A stretch of 64,000 bases of DNA, taken from the NCBI RefSeq assembly GCF_008807415.1, contig NZ_CP043626.1, positions 3,224,001 through 3,288,000 on the forward strand, read 5' to 3'. This DNA comes from Pseudomonas denitrificans (nom. rej.) (GTDB lineage: Bacteria; Pseudomonadota; Gammaproteobacteria; Pseudomonadales; Pseudomonadaceae). Position 1 is the first letter of the stretch. Each line of letters starts with the position of its first letter. A program made the translations under genes and the position numbers. Shown piece by piece: positions 40,549 to 48,201 of the stretch. The notes below the pieces were generated by a model. It did not search any database and was not told where the DNA came from. It saw only the letters and a list, made by a program, of their open reading frames with translations.

Positions 40549-41010
40549 ATGTCCGATGCCCTGCTTTCTCTGATCAACGGCGACATCGAAGCAGCCAGCA
40601 GCCTGCTGCAGCTGATCGACGACGAGTTCCAGGCGCTGCAAGCCCGCGACCTGGACCAGTTGCAGAAGCTGCTCGACAGCAAGCTGCCGCTGCTGCATCA
40701 GCTCGAGCAGAACGGTCGTATCCGCACCCAGGCACTGCAACAGGCCGGGGTCAGCGCTGACAACGAGGGGCTTGCGCAGATTGCCCAGGCTACCGGCAAC
40801 GCCGCTCTCACCGCGCGTGCGCAGGAGCTCGGCGCCCTGCTCGAACGTTGCCAGGAAGCCAACCAGCGCAACGGCCGCCTCATCCGTTCCGGCCAGACCA
40901 GCACCGAGCGCACGCTCGACATCCTGCGCGGCCAGGAAACTCCGCGACTCTATGATCGCTACGGCGGCTCCACCCAGAGCAACCGCCAGCGTCCGCTCAG
41001 CCAGGCCTGA
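40549..41010 (+). CDS. flgN: Flagellar chaperone FlgN
   Basis: A 153-residue, nearly all-helical protein in the flgM-flgN-flgZ order. FlgN chaperones the junction proteins FlgK and FlgL to the export gate. The N-terminal segment LLSLINGDIEAASSLLQLIDDEFQALQARDLDQLQKLLDSKLPLLHQLE and the C-terminal polar tail (ETPRLYDRYGGSTQ) fit the family. Confidence 0.93.
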   Translation: MSDALLSLINGDIEAASSLLQLIDDEFQALQARDLDQLQKLLDSKLPLLHQLEQNGRIRTQALQQAGVSADNEGLAQIAQATGNAALTARAQELGALLERCQEANQRNGRLIRSGQTSTERTLDILRGQETPRLYDRYGGSTQSNRQRPLSQA

Positions 41011-41107
41011 ACTCCTCTGGCCTGAAGGCCCGCCCTAGGGCAGAATGCCACTATCCGGCCCTGCCCCGTGCACGACTCATAACAAACACAATGGAGACCT
41101 GCGGACC

Positions 41108-41857
41108 GTGTCCAATCTGTTCGCCGAGGAAAATGGCCCTCAACCACCGAAGGTGTTGAAAGCTCCGGTGGAGATCCACGCCAGCCTGAAAATGCTGATG
41201 GACAGTCACGATCCCCTGGTAATCACCTTCGAAGGGCGCAGCCAGCGCTTCCAGAGCTTCGTCGTCGAGATCAACCGCGAGCGCAACATCGTCGCCCTCG
41301 ATGAACTCATCCCCAACGACGGCGAGCGCTTCCTGCAGAATGGCGAGCAGTTCCGCATCGAAGCCTTCCACGAAGGCGTGCGCGTCGCCTGGGAAAACAC
41401 CCAGAACGCTTTCTTCTCCGAGATCGACAGCGCCCGCTGCTACTGGCTGCCGGTGCCGGCCGAAATGCTCTACCACCAGCGCCGCAACGCCTTCCGCGCC
41501 CCTGTGAGCCAGGTCCAGCCGGTGCCGGTGGAAATTGGCGGCAGCAAACTGAAGTCGCCGCTCAAGGGCAGCCTGATCGACATTTCCGCCACGGGCTGCA
41601 AGATTCGCCTGGAAGGCAACGCCGCCGAGCGCCTGCAGCCCGGCCAGGTCTATGAAGAATTCACCGCGCGCCTGCCCTTCGGCGCCCTGACCATGGAAGT
41701 CGAACTGCGCCACGTGCACTTCGAGGAAAAGGTCGGCTACAGCTTCGCCGGCATGCGCTTCCACCAGATGAGCGGCCTGGCGCAGCGCAACATCGAGCGC
41801 TTCGTCTACCAGCTGCAACGCGAAGCCCGGCGCTTCGAGAAGGACGAACTGTTCTAG
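41108..41857 (+). CDS. flgZ: Flagellar brake protein FlgZ (YcgR-type PilZ)
   Basis: FlgZ slows swimming when bound to c-di-GMP. The 249-residue protein has an N-terminal YcgR domain (about 20-115) and a C-terminal PilZ domain (about 125-240) whose c-di-GMP-binding residues are present: R126-x3-R130 in RRNAFR and D158-x-S160-x2-G163 in DISATGCKI. The GTG at 41108 (VSNLFAEE) fits the pseudomonad N terminus; the frame is open further upstream without similarity. It closes the flgMNZ unit. Confidence 0.95.
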   Translation: MSNLFAEENGPQPPKVLKAPVEIHASLKMLMDSHDPLVITFEGRSQRFQSFVVEINRERNIVALDELIPNDGERFLQNGEQFRIEAFHEGVRVAWENTQNAFFSEIDSARCYWLPVPAEMLYHQRRNAFRAPVSQVQPVPVEIGGSKLKSPLKGSLIDISATGCKIRLEGNAAERLQPGQVYEEFTARLPFGALTMEVELRHVHFEEKVGYSFAGMRFHQMSGLAQRNIERFVYQLQREARRFEKDELF

Positions 41858-41899
41858 TTCGTCCCGGGCGGCAAGCGCTTGCCGCCCTTCCCTGCCGCC

Positions 41900-43261
41900 T
41901 CACGCGGGTCGGCTTTCTTCCTCGGCTTCTGCTTCTGCCTCCACTTCCGGCTCGGCAGCCGGCGTGCTGTTGTCGTTGCCCTTCATCTGCTCCTCCACGG
42001 CCGCTTCGTCGACCCGCGGGTCGAGGGCGGCGGACAGCGGCGAGGACGCCAGGCTGTCCGGCGTGGCAACGTGCTTGACCGGTGCCTCGTCGACCCGGTG
42101 TACACCACTGACCTTCTCCGGCTGCACGCGCCAGATGAGGATCAGCGAGCAGGCACAGACGAAGGCGTAGAGCATGTTGGCGCCGAACAGCTTCATCAGC
42201 GCACCGGCCGCCAGCGGGCCGATACAGGCGCCGACACCGAAGGTCACCAGCAGCATCGCGGTCAGCGAAACGCGGCGCTCACCTTCGACGTGGTCGTTGG
42301 AGAAGGCCACGGCCAGCGGATACAAAGTGAACTGCACCAGGCAGACGATGAAGCCCATCGGCAGCAGCCACGCCAACGAAATCGGCGGCACCGGCAGCAA
42401 CGGCAGCAACGGCAGCGCCGCCAGCGGCAAGGCCACTATCAACAGCAGGATCGCGGCATTACGGATCAGCACGGCGCGGTCGATGCGGTCCGACAGCCAG
42501 CCCAGCGGCCACTGCACCAGCAGGCCGGCGAAGATGCAGCCGCCCATGAACAGTCCGATCTCCTCGTTACTCAGACCCTGGCGCACCGCATAGAGCGGCG
42601 CCAGGCCGTAGAACGAACCGACCACCAGCCCGGACACCAGCACCGTGGTCAACGACTGCGGCACACGCTGGATGAAGAAGCGCGGCTCCAGCGGCGCCGG
42701 GCGCAGCGGCGCGGGGTGGACCTTGTGGGTGATCGCCACCGGGATCAGCGACAGCGCAAAGCACAGCGCGATCATCATCGGCAGCTCCGGGCCCAGCCCC
42801 GGATGCACCACCAGCACCAGCTGGCCGAGTACCAGGCCCAGGTAGGACGCGACCATGTAGCCGGCGAACACGGCACCGCGCTGGCGCGCTTCGGCCTGCT
42901 CGTTGAGCCAGCTCTCGATGACCATGTACTGGCACATCATCCCCAGGCCGATGGCGACCCGCAGCAACAGCCAGAAGCCCAGCCAGGGCAACAGGCCGAT
43001 GCCCAGCACAGCAGCGGTCACCAACCCGCCACAGGCGACGTAGGCGCGGATATGACCGACGCGGGCGATCAGCCGGTGGCCGATCTTGCCGCCCAGCACC
43101 AGGCCGAGGTAGTAGGCGGCCATCATGGCGCCGATCCACAGCCCATCGACCTTCTCCGCGCCCAGGCGCAGCGCGAGGTAGGTACTGAGCAGACCGGAAC
43201 CGGTCAGGAGCATGACGGCGGCGAAGTACAGAGCGCGGAAGGCAGTGACGATCCGAAGCAT
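41900..43261 (-). CDS. MFS transporter (YcaD-like)
   Basis: The 453-residue protein has about 12 transmembrane segments and major-facilitator loop motifs (GKIGHRLIARVGHIR between TM2 and TM3; GWLSDRIDRAVLIR in the second half). It ends in a long cytoplasmic tail that is rich in Glu and Ala (last 30 residues, EVEAEAEAEEE). It resembles YcaD-type MFS proteins of unknown substrate. ATG at 43261 has an ideal AGGAGG. A gap of 42 bases separates it from convergent flgZ. Confidence 0.85.
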   Translation of the reverse strand: MLRIVTAFRALYFAAVMLLTGSGLLSTYLALRLGAEKVDGLWIGAMMAAYYLGLVLGGKIGHRLIARVGHIRAYVACGGLVTAAVLGIGLLPWLGFWLLLRVAIGLGMMCQYMVIESWLNEQAEARQRGAVFAGYMVASYLGLVLGQLVLVVHPGLGPELPMMIALCFALSLIPVAITHKVHPAPLRPAPLEPRFFIQRVPQSLTTVLVSGLVVGSFYGLAPLYAVRQGLSNEEIGLFMGGCIFAGLLVQWPLGWLSDRIDRAVLIRNAAILLLIVALPLAALPLLPLLPVPPISLAWLLPMGFIVCLVQFTLYPLAVAFSNDHVEGERRVSLTAMLLVTFGVGACIGPLAAGALMKLFGANMLYAFVCACSLILIWRVQPEKVSGVHRVDEAPVKHVATPDSLASSPLSAALDPRVDEAAVEEQMKGNDNSTPAAEPEVEAEAEAEEESRPA

Positions 43262-43294
43262 TGGACCTCCTGGTCCAGGACAACCCCGGCACAA

Positions 43295-43531
43295 CGTCCG
43301 GGCAGCGGAAAGCGGGACTTGCGCTCACACCTTAGAGCTTGCCAATCGGCGCGTCGAGAGGGCTGCCGGGCCCGGAATAGCGCGTGTCGCGCACGGTCAT
43401 GCGAGGCGTTTCGAAGGATGTCGGCGGGATGAACGAGGATGGCCTGAAGATCGCCAGAAGATGGCTGCCGATCACAGCTGCACCGGGTTTCGGCGCAGCT
43501 GTGTCAGCAACTTCAAATCAGATCATGCGCC
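43295..43531. other. Gap between the glutamine synthetase-like gene and the MFS gene
   Basis: In this roughly 240-base gap, and in the small stretch from 43262, I see no gene, repeat or strong terminator. It should include the MFS promoter. Confidence 0.4.
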
Positions 43532-44872
43532 TCAGGCTTGCGATGCGAGAACGCGGCGTTCCCACGGGGTGATTTCGTCGAAGAAGCTGGTCAGCTCCAT
43601 GGACTTGGTCGCGCTGTAGCCATCGATGAACTCGTTGCCGAACACCTCGCGGGCCAGCTCGCTGCGCTGCAGGCGCTGCAGTGCGTCGTACATCGTGCAG
43701 GGCAGCAGCAACTCCGGCGGCACCTCGAACTCACCCTGGATCGGCGCGGTGGGCTCCAGAGCGCGCTCGATGCCGTGCAGACCGGCAGCCAGGCTCGCGG
43801 CGATGGCCAGGTAGGGGTTGGCGTCGGCACCCGGCAGACGGTTCTCCACGCGACGAGCCACCGGCGCACTGGCCGGAATGCGCAGGCCGGCGGCGCGGTT
43901 GTCATGGGACCAGCAGGCGTTGTTCGGCGAAGCGTACGGGTGGCACAGGCGCTGGAAGGAGTTCACGTTCGGCGCGAACAGCAGGGTGAAGTCCGACAGG
44001 CACGCCTGCAGGCCACCGATGAAGTGGCGGAACTCCGGCGTGGCCTCGCCCTGGGCGTCGCTGAAGATATTGCGGCCCTCGCCGTCGACGATGCTCTGGT
44101 GAATGTGCATCGAACTGCCCGGCGTGTGCGCCAGCGGCTTGGCCATGCACACCACGATCAGCCCGTGCTTGAGCGCGACCTCCTTGAGCAGGTGCTTGAA
44201 CAGGAAGGTCTGGTCGGCCAGCAGTACCGGGTCGCCGTGGAGGAAGTTGATCTCGAACTGGGTGGTACCCATCTCGTGCATGAAGGTGTCGCGCTCCAGC
44301 CCCACCGCCTCCATGCAGCGGTAGACGTCCTGGAAGAACGGGCGCAGGCCGTTGTTGGACGACACGCTGAAGGCCGAGTGACCGATCTCGCGGCGACCGT
44401 CGAGGCCGACCGGCGCCTGGAAGGCTTCCAGCGGATCGGGGTTGGGGGCGAACACGAAGAACTCCAGCTCGGTCGCCACCACCGGGCTCCAGCCGCGTTC
44501 GGCGTAGCGCGCGACAACTTGCTTGAGCAGGCCGCGGGTGGACAGGCCGGAGGGCTTGCCGTCGAGCTCCAGCGCATCGCAGATGGCGAAGGCGCGGGGT
44601 TCGTCGCTCCAGGGCAGGCGGTGGATCTGGGTCGGCTCGGCGATCAGGGCGAGGTCGCCGTCGTCGCTGCCGTAGAACTTCGCGGCCGGGTAGCCGCCCA
44701 TGATGCACTGCAGCAGGACGCCGCGCGCCAGTTGCAGCCGGCGCCCGGTGAGGAAGCCCTCGCCGGTCATCACCTTGCCACGCGGCACCCCATTGAGGTC
44801 GGGGGTGACGCACTCGATCTCTTCCACTCCAGCCAGACGCTCGGCGAGTGGGATTCCAGGATCGTTACTCAT
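43532..44872 (-). CDS. Glutamine synthetase family protein (gamma-glutamylpolyamine synthetase-like)
   Basis: The 446-residue enzyme has the glutamine-synthetase beta-Grasp N terminus (FVTPDLNG-type: CVTPDLNGVPRGK), metal ligands in TELEFFVF and MGTTQFEINF, and the ATP-binding HIHQS and PSPNNACWSHDNRAAGLRIP-type segments. Length and these motifs place it with PuuA/PauA-like enzymes that ligate glutamate to polyamines or amines, not with the housekeeping GlnA. P. aeruginosa also has a PauA paralogue near the flgMNZ locus (my recollection), which would be conserved synteny. The amine substrate is not evident. Confidence 0.82.
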   Translation of the reverse strand: MSNDPGIPLAERLAGVEEIECVTPDLNGVPRGKVMTGEGFLTGRRLQLARGVLLQCIMGGYPAAKFYGSDDGDLALIAEPTQIHRLPWSDEPRAFAICDALELDGKPSGLSTRGLLKQVVARYAERGWSPVVATELEFFVFAPNPDPLEAFQAPVGLDGRREIGHSAFSVSSNNGLRPFFQDVYRCMEAVGLERDTFMHEMGTTQFEINFLHGDPVLLADQTFLFKHLLKEVALKHGLIVVCMAKPLAHTPGSSMHIHQSIVDGEGRNIFSDAQGEATPEFRHFIGGLQACLSDFTLLFAPNVNSFQRLCHPYASPNNACWSHDNRAAGLRIPASAPVARRVENRLPGADANPYLAIAASLAAGLHGIERALEPTAPIQGEFEVPPELLLPCTMYDALQRLQRSELAREVFGNEFIDGYSATKSMELTSFFDEITPWERRVLASQA

Positions 44873-45136
44873 GACTTCTTATCCTTGTTCTTTTGTCCCT
44901 GTCACAGGACGCCGCGCGAGGCGCGCGAGCCCGTACAAAATACGCATCACGCGTTCGATATTTCAAGCGGGCATGGAACGAAGCTATCGCAGCAAGTTGC
45001 GGGACGAACACGACGTAGGATGGCGTGGAGCGCAGCGATACCCATCCTACGAATACTGCACCGTGGTGCAGAGACAGACGCCGGCCCTGCCGGCGGATCG
45101 CGGGCATGGCCCGCTCCTACAGGGGAATTCGGTGGC
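44873..45136. repeat. Gap with two REP units upstream of the glutamine synthetase-like gene
   Basis: A single unit of the GTAGGATGG family lies at 45013-45051 (self-complementary ends) and a half-unit of the GGCATGGCCCGCTCCTAC family at 45096-45120. The rest near 44873-44960 must contain the promoter of the synthetase-like gene; no clear box is seen. Confidence 0.7.
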
Positions 45137-45170
45137 AAAAAAACGCCGCTCGTAGGAGCGGCGTTTTCGT
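45137..45170 (-). terminator. Rho-independent terminator of the phosphate transporter gene
   Basis: AACGCCGCTC / GAGCGGCGTT with loop GTAG is followed on the minus strand by seven T residues, 15-18 bases after the pit stop codon. Confidence 0.92.
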
Positions 45171-45184
45171 TGCATCAGCCAAGG

Positions 45185-46789
45185 TCAGAACAGGTGGGTG
45201 AACAGCCAGTACAGCGACGCCGACAGCACGATGGCCGCCGGCAGGGTCAGCACCCAGGCCATCAGCAGGTTGCGGATGGTGCGCATCTGCAGGCCCGAGC
45301 CGTTGGCCGCCATGGTGCCGGCGACGCCGGAAGACAGCACGTGGGTCGTCGACACCGGCAACCCGTACATGTCCGCCGCGCCGATGGTCAGCATCGCCAC
45401 CATCTCCGCCGAGGCGCCCTGGGCGTAGGTCAGGTGGGTCTTGCCGATCTTCTCGCCGACGGTCACCACGATGCGCTTCCAGCCGACCATGGTGCCCAGG
45501 CCGAGAGCGATGGCCACGGCGACCTTCACCCACAGCGGGATGAAGCGCGTCGACTCGTCGATCTTGCCCTTGAATGCGGCCAGCTTGCTGGTGGTGTCCG
45601 CGTCGAAATTGCCGACCTTGTCCTTGTCCATCAGGCGGATCGCCTCGCTGGTCAGGTACATGTCGTTACGCACGTTGCCCATGGCTTCGGCCGGCACGCG
45701 GGCCAGGCTGCCGTAACCCTTCACTTCCGCGCCGATGGCGCCGGTCAGCGCCGCCAGGGACGGAATGAGTTCGGGCTTGGCGTCCTTGGTCCGCACGTAC
45801 TCCGACAGCACCGCGCGCGGGTCGGCCGGGGCCGGCTGTGGCGCGGCACGGACCAGCGCCTGCTGGGTGACTTCGGCGATGGCGACGAACTGCACGGTCT
45901 GGTCCGCCGGCATGGTGCGGTTCAGTGCGTAGGCCATCGGCAGGGTGCCGACCAGGATCAGCATGATCAGGCCCATGCCCTTCTGCCCGTCGTTGGAACC
46001 GTGGGCGAACGACACGCCGGTGCAGGTGAGGATCAGCAGGCCGCGAATCCACCACGGCGGCGGCGTCTTGCCCTTGGGCGCCTTGTACAACGCACGGTTC
46101 CTCACCAGCAGGCGCAGCGCCAGCAGCAGGAGCGCGGCGCAGACGAAGCCGATCAGCGGCGAGAGCAGCAGCGAGTAGCCGACCTTGGTCGCCTGCGCCC
46201 AGTCCACACCGCTGGTGCCATCGCGGCCGTGCATCAGCGCGTTGGCCACACCGACGCCGATGATCGAGCCGATCAGCGTGTGCGAGGACGAGGCCGGCAG
46301 GCCCAGCCACCAGGTGCCGAGGTTCCACAGGATGGCGGCGATCAGCAGGGCGAAGACCATGGCGAAGCCGGCCGAGGAGCCGACCTGCAGGATCAGCTCC
46401 ACCGGCAACAGGGCGATGATGCCGAAGGCCACCGCGCCGCTGGAGAGCAGCACGCCAAGGAAGTTGAAGCAGCCCGACCAGACCACCGCGAAGTGCGGCG
46501 GCAGCGAGTGGGTATAGATGACGGTGGCCACCGCGTTGGCGGTGTCGTGGAAGCCGTTGACGAACTCGAAGCCCAGGGCGATGAACAGGGCTACCCCGAG
46601 CAGCAGGAACGGCGTCCAGGTGGTGACCGTGGTGGTGACGTCGTCGACGTCGCGCACCAGGCTCCAGGCCGAGAACAGCAGGCCGACGGCGAGCACGGCG
46701 AAGAAAATGAAGGCGGTGATGCGGCCGGGCCTGTGTTCCAGATGGGGCCGGCCTTCGACGACGGGAACGGCCAGGGTATCGGTGGTCAT
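45185..46789 (-). CDS. pitA: Inorganic phosphate transporter, Pit family
   Basis: The 534-residue inner-membrane symporter has the duplicated PHO4 signature: FVNGFHDTANAVATVIYTHSLPP near residue 80 and FAHGSNDGQKGMGLIML in the second half, plus GLPASSSHTLIGSIIG and GLPVSTTHVLSSGVAG repeats. It has about ten membrane spans and an insert of about 130 residues between the halves. It takes up metal-phosphate with protons at low affinity. ATG at 46789 (MTTDTL) is preferred to an upstream in-frame ATG. A PPK2 gene lies upstream, a plausible phosphate/polyphosphate pairing. Confidence 0.9.
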   Translation of the reverse strand: MTTDTLAVPVVEGRPHLEHRPGRITAFIFFAVLAVGLLFSAWSLVRDVDDVTTTVTTWTPFLLLGVALFIALGFEFVNGFHDTANAVATVIYTHSLPPHFAVVWSGCFNFLGVLLSSGAVAFGIIALLPVELILQVGSSAGFAMVFALLIAAILWNLGTWWLGLPASSSHTLIGSIIGVGVANALMHGRDGTSGVDWAQATKVGYSLLLSPLIGFVCAALLLLALRLLVRNRALYKAPKGKTPPPWWIRGLLILTCTGVSFAHGSNDGQKGMGLIMLILVGTLPMAYALNRTMPADQTVQFVAIAEVTQQALVRAAPQPAPADPRAVLSEYVRTKDAKPELIPSLAALTGAIGAEVKGYGSLARVPAEAMGNVRNDMYLTSEAIRLMDKDKVGNFDADTTSKLAAFKGKIDESTRFIPLWVKVAVAIALGLGTMVGWKRIVVTVGEKIGKTHLTYAQGASAEMVAMLTIGAADMYGLPVSTTHVLSSGVAGTMAANGSGLQMRTIRNLLMAWVLTLPAAIVLSASLYWLFTHLF

Positions 46790-46930
46790 GCTGGGAGTCC
46801 GCTTGGGGGTGTCCCGGTCATGATCGGCGGGGAATGTTACAGGTTGTGTCTCTGCGGAAATGACTGTCCGCACCGAAGGGATGCTGTACGTAGGGCCAAC
46901 GGCCTTCTTCTGGCGTATTTGCGCCAGGGC

Positions 46931-47050
46931 CTCCCCTCACCCTAACCCTCTCCCGGAGGGAGAGGGGACTGTATGGCGCAGGATGAAGCCGTAGTGTCAG
47001 CCGGCACAGTCGGCCCCCTCTCCCCGAGGGAGAGGGCTGGGGTGAGGGGG
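46931..47050. repeat. Pair of CCCTCTCCC / GGGAGAGGG repeats between ppk2 and pit
   Basis: The segments 46931-46968 and 47013-47050 are each internally palindromic (CCCTCTCCC..GGGAGAGGG) and mutually inverted (CCCCTCACC at the left end, GGTGAGGGG at the right). This is a common intergenic element in gamma-proteobacteria. It fills much of the 319-base gap that must also hold the pit promoter. Confidence 0.75.
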
Positions 47051-47108
47051 AAGCGCAGGCGCGGAACTCAAGAGCAAGACAGCTGCTCCTACGTAATCCT
47101 GTTCCTGC

Positions 47109-48026
47109 TCAGTAAACCTCCGGCACCACGATCTGCTGCGGCGTCGGCGTGCGCGCGTAGTCCTCGTGACGCTGGCGCTGCGGCAGGATCACCGCCGGGT
47201 GCTCGACGTCCTCGTAGGGAATCAGCTTCAGCAGATGGCTGATGCAGTTCAGCCGCGCGCGTTTCTTGTCGTCGGCCTGCACTACCCACCAGGGCGCCTC
47301 GGGGATGTGGGTGCGCTCGAGCATGATTTCCTTGGCCTTGGTGTAGGCCTCCCAGCGACGCCGTGACTCCAGGTCCATGGGGCTGAGCTTCCACTGCTTG
47401 AGCGGGTCGTGGATGCGACTGAGGAAGCGCAGGTGCTGTTCGTCGTCGGAGATCGAGAACCAGTACTTGATCAGCTGGATGCCCGAGCGCGCCAGCATGC
47501 GCTCGAACTCCGGCACGCTGCGGAAGAACTCCTCGTACTGGTCGTCCGAGCAGAAGCCCATCACCCGCTCGACGCCGGCGCGGTTGTACCAGCTGCGGTC
47601 GAACAGGACGATTTCCCCCGCCGCCGGCAGGTGCGAGACGTAGCGCTGGAAGTACCACTGGGTCTGCTCGCGGTCGTTCGGCGCGGGCAGCGCGGCGACC
47701 CGGCAGACGCGCGGATTGAGGCGCTGGGTGATGCGCTTGATCACGCCGCCCTTGCCCGCCGCATCACGGCCTTCGAAGAGGATCACCACCTTGTGGCCGG
47801 TCTTCACCACCCAGCTCTGCAGCTTCACCAGTTCGCCCTGCAGGCGGAACAGCTCGCTGAAGTAGCGACGGCGGGCGAGCTTTTCCTCGTCGACGTCGGC
47901 GTGCTCGTCGAACAGCTCGTCGAGGTTGCGCACATCCTCCAGCAGCTCCAGCTCCAGCTCTTCGTCGCTGTGGTCGAGCAGTTCGCGGTGGATGCGGCGG
48001 ATCACGGATTCATTGGTCAGGGGCAT
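47109..48026 (-). CDS. ppk2: Polyphosphate kinase 2 (PPK2)
   Basis: The 305-residue PPK2 has Walker A GRDAAGKGG near residue 86, Walker B FDRSWYNRAGVERVMG near 143 and the lid segment SRIHDPLKQWKLSPMDLESRRRWEAYT. Single-domain PPK2 enzymes phosphorylate nucleoside mono- or diphosphates with polyphosphate. An acidic N-terminal region (SDEELELELLEDVRNLDELFDE) precedes the domain. It is upstream of pit on the same strand but repeats separate them, so separate transcription is likely. Confidence 0.92.
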   Translation of the reverse strand: MPLTNESVIRRIHRELLDHSDEELELELLEDVRNLDELFDEHADVDEEKLARRRYFSELFRLQGELVKLQSWVVKTGHKVVILFEGRDAAGKGGVIKRITQRLNPRVCRVAALPAPNDREQTQWYFQRYVSHLPAAGEIVLFDRSWYNRAGVERVMGFCSDDQYEEFFRSVPEFERMLARSGIQLIKYWFSISDDEQHLRFLSRIHDPLKQWKLSPMDLESRRRWEAYTKAKEIMLERTHIPEAPWWVVQADDKKRARLNCISHLLKLIPYEDVEHPAVILPQRQRHEDYARTPTPQQIVVPEVY

Positions 48027-48111
48027 GGCGGCGGCCTACGCGTCGGGGCTTTGCCGACAGACTAGGGGCGCTCGGTGTCAGGCTGGTGACAGCGACCCCG
48101 GCCGCACAGGA

Positions 48112-48175
48112 TTCGCGGACATGACCCGCTCCTACAAAAGCACGACTACCTGTAGGAGCAGGCCATGCCCGCGAC
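48112..48175. repeat. REP pair (GTAGGAGCAGGCCATGCCCGCGA type)
   Basis: Two inverted units, ATTCGCGGACATGACCCGCTCCTAC and its mirror TGTAGGAGCAGGCCATGCCCGCGA, lie in the 175-base gap between pvdQ and ppk2. Confidence 0.78.
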
Positions 48176-48201
48176 CAGCGCCCGCAAGGGGCGCCCTCCC
48201 C

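Noticed and set aside
43538..46945. Plus-strand open frame of more than 1100 codons opposite the glutamine synthetase-like and pit genes
   Set aside because: It is antisense to two well-supported genes, has Gln/His/Arg/Ala-rich low-information translation, and crosses a terminator and REPs. Long antisense frames are common in GC-rich DNA.
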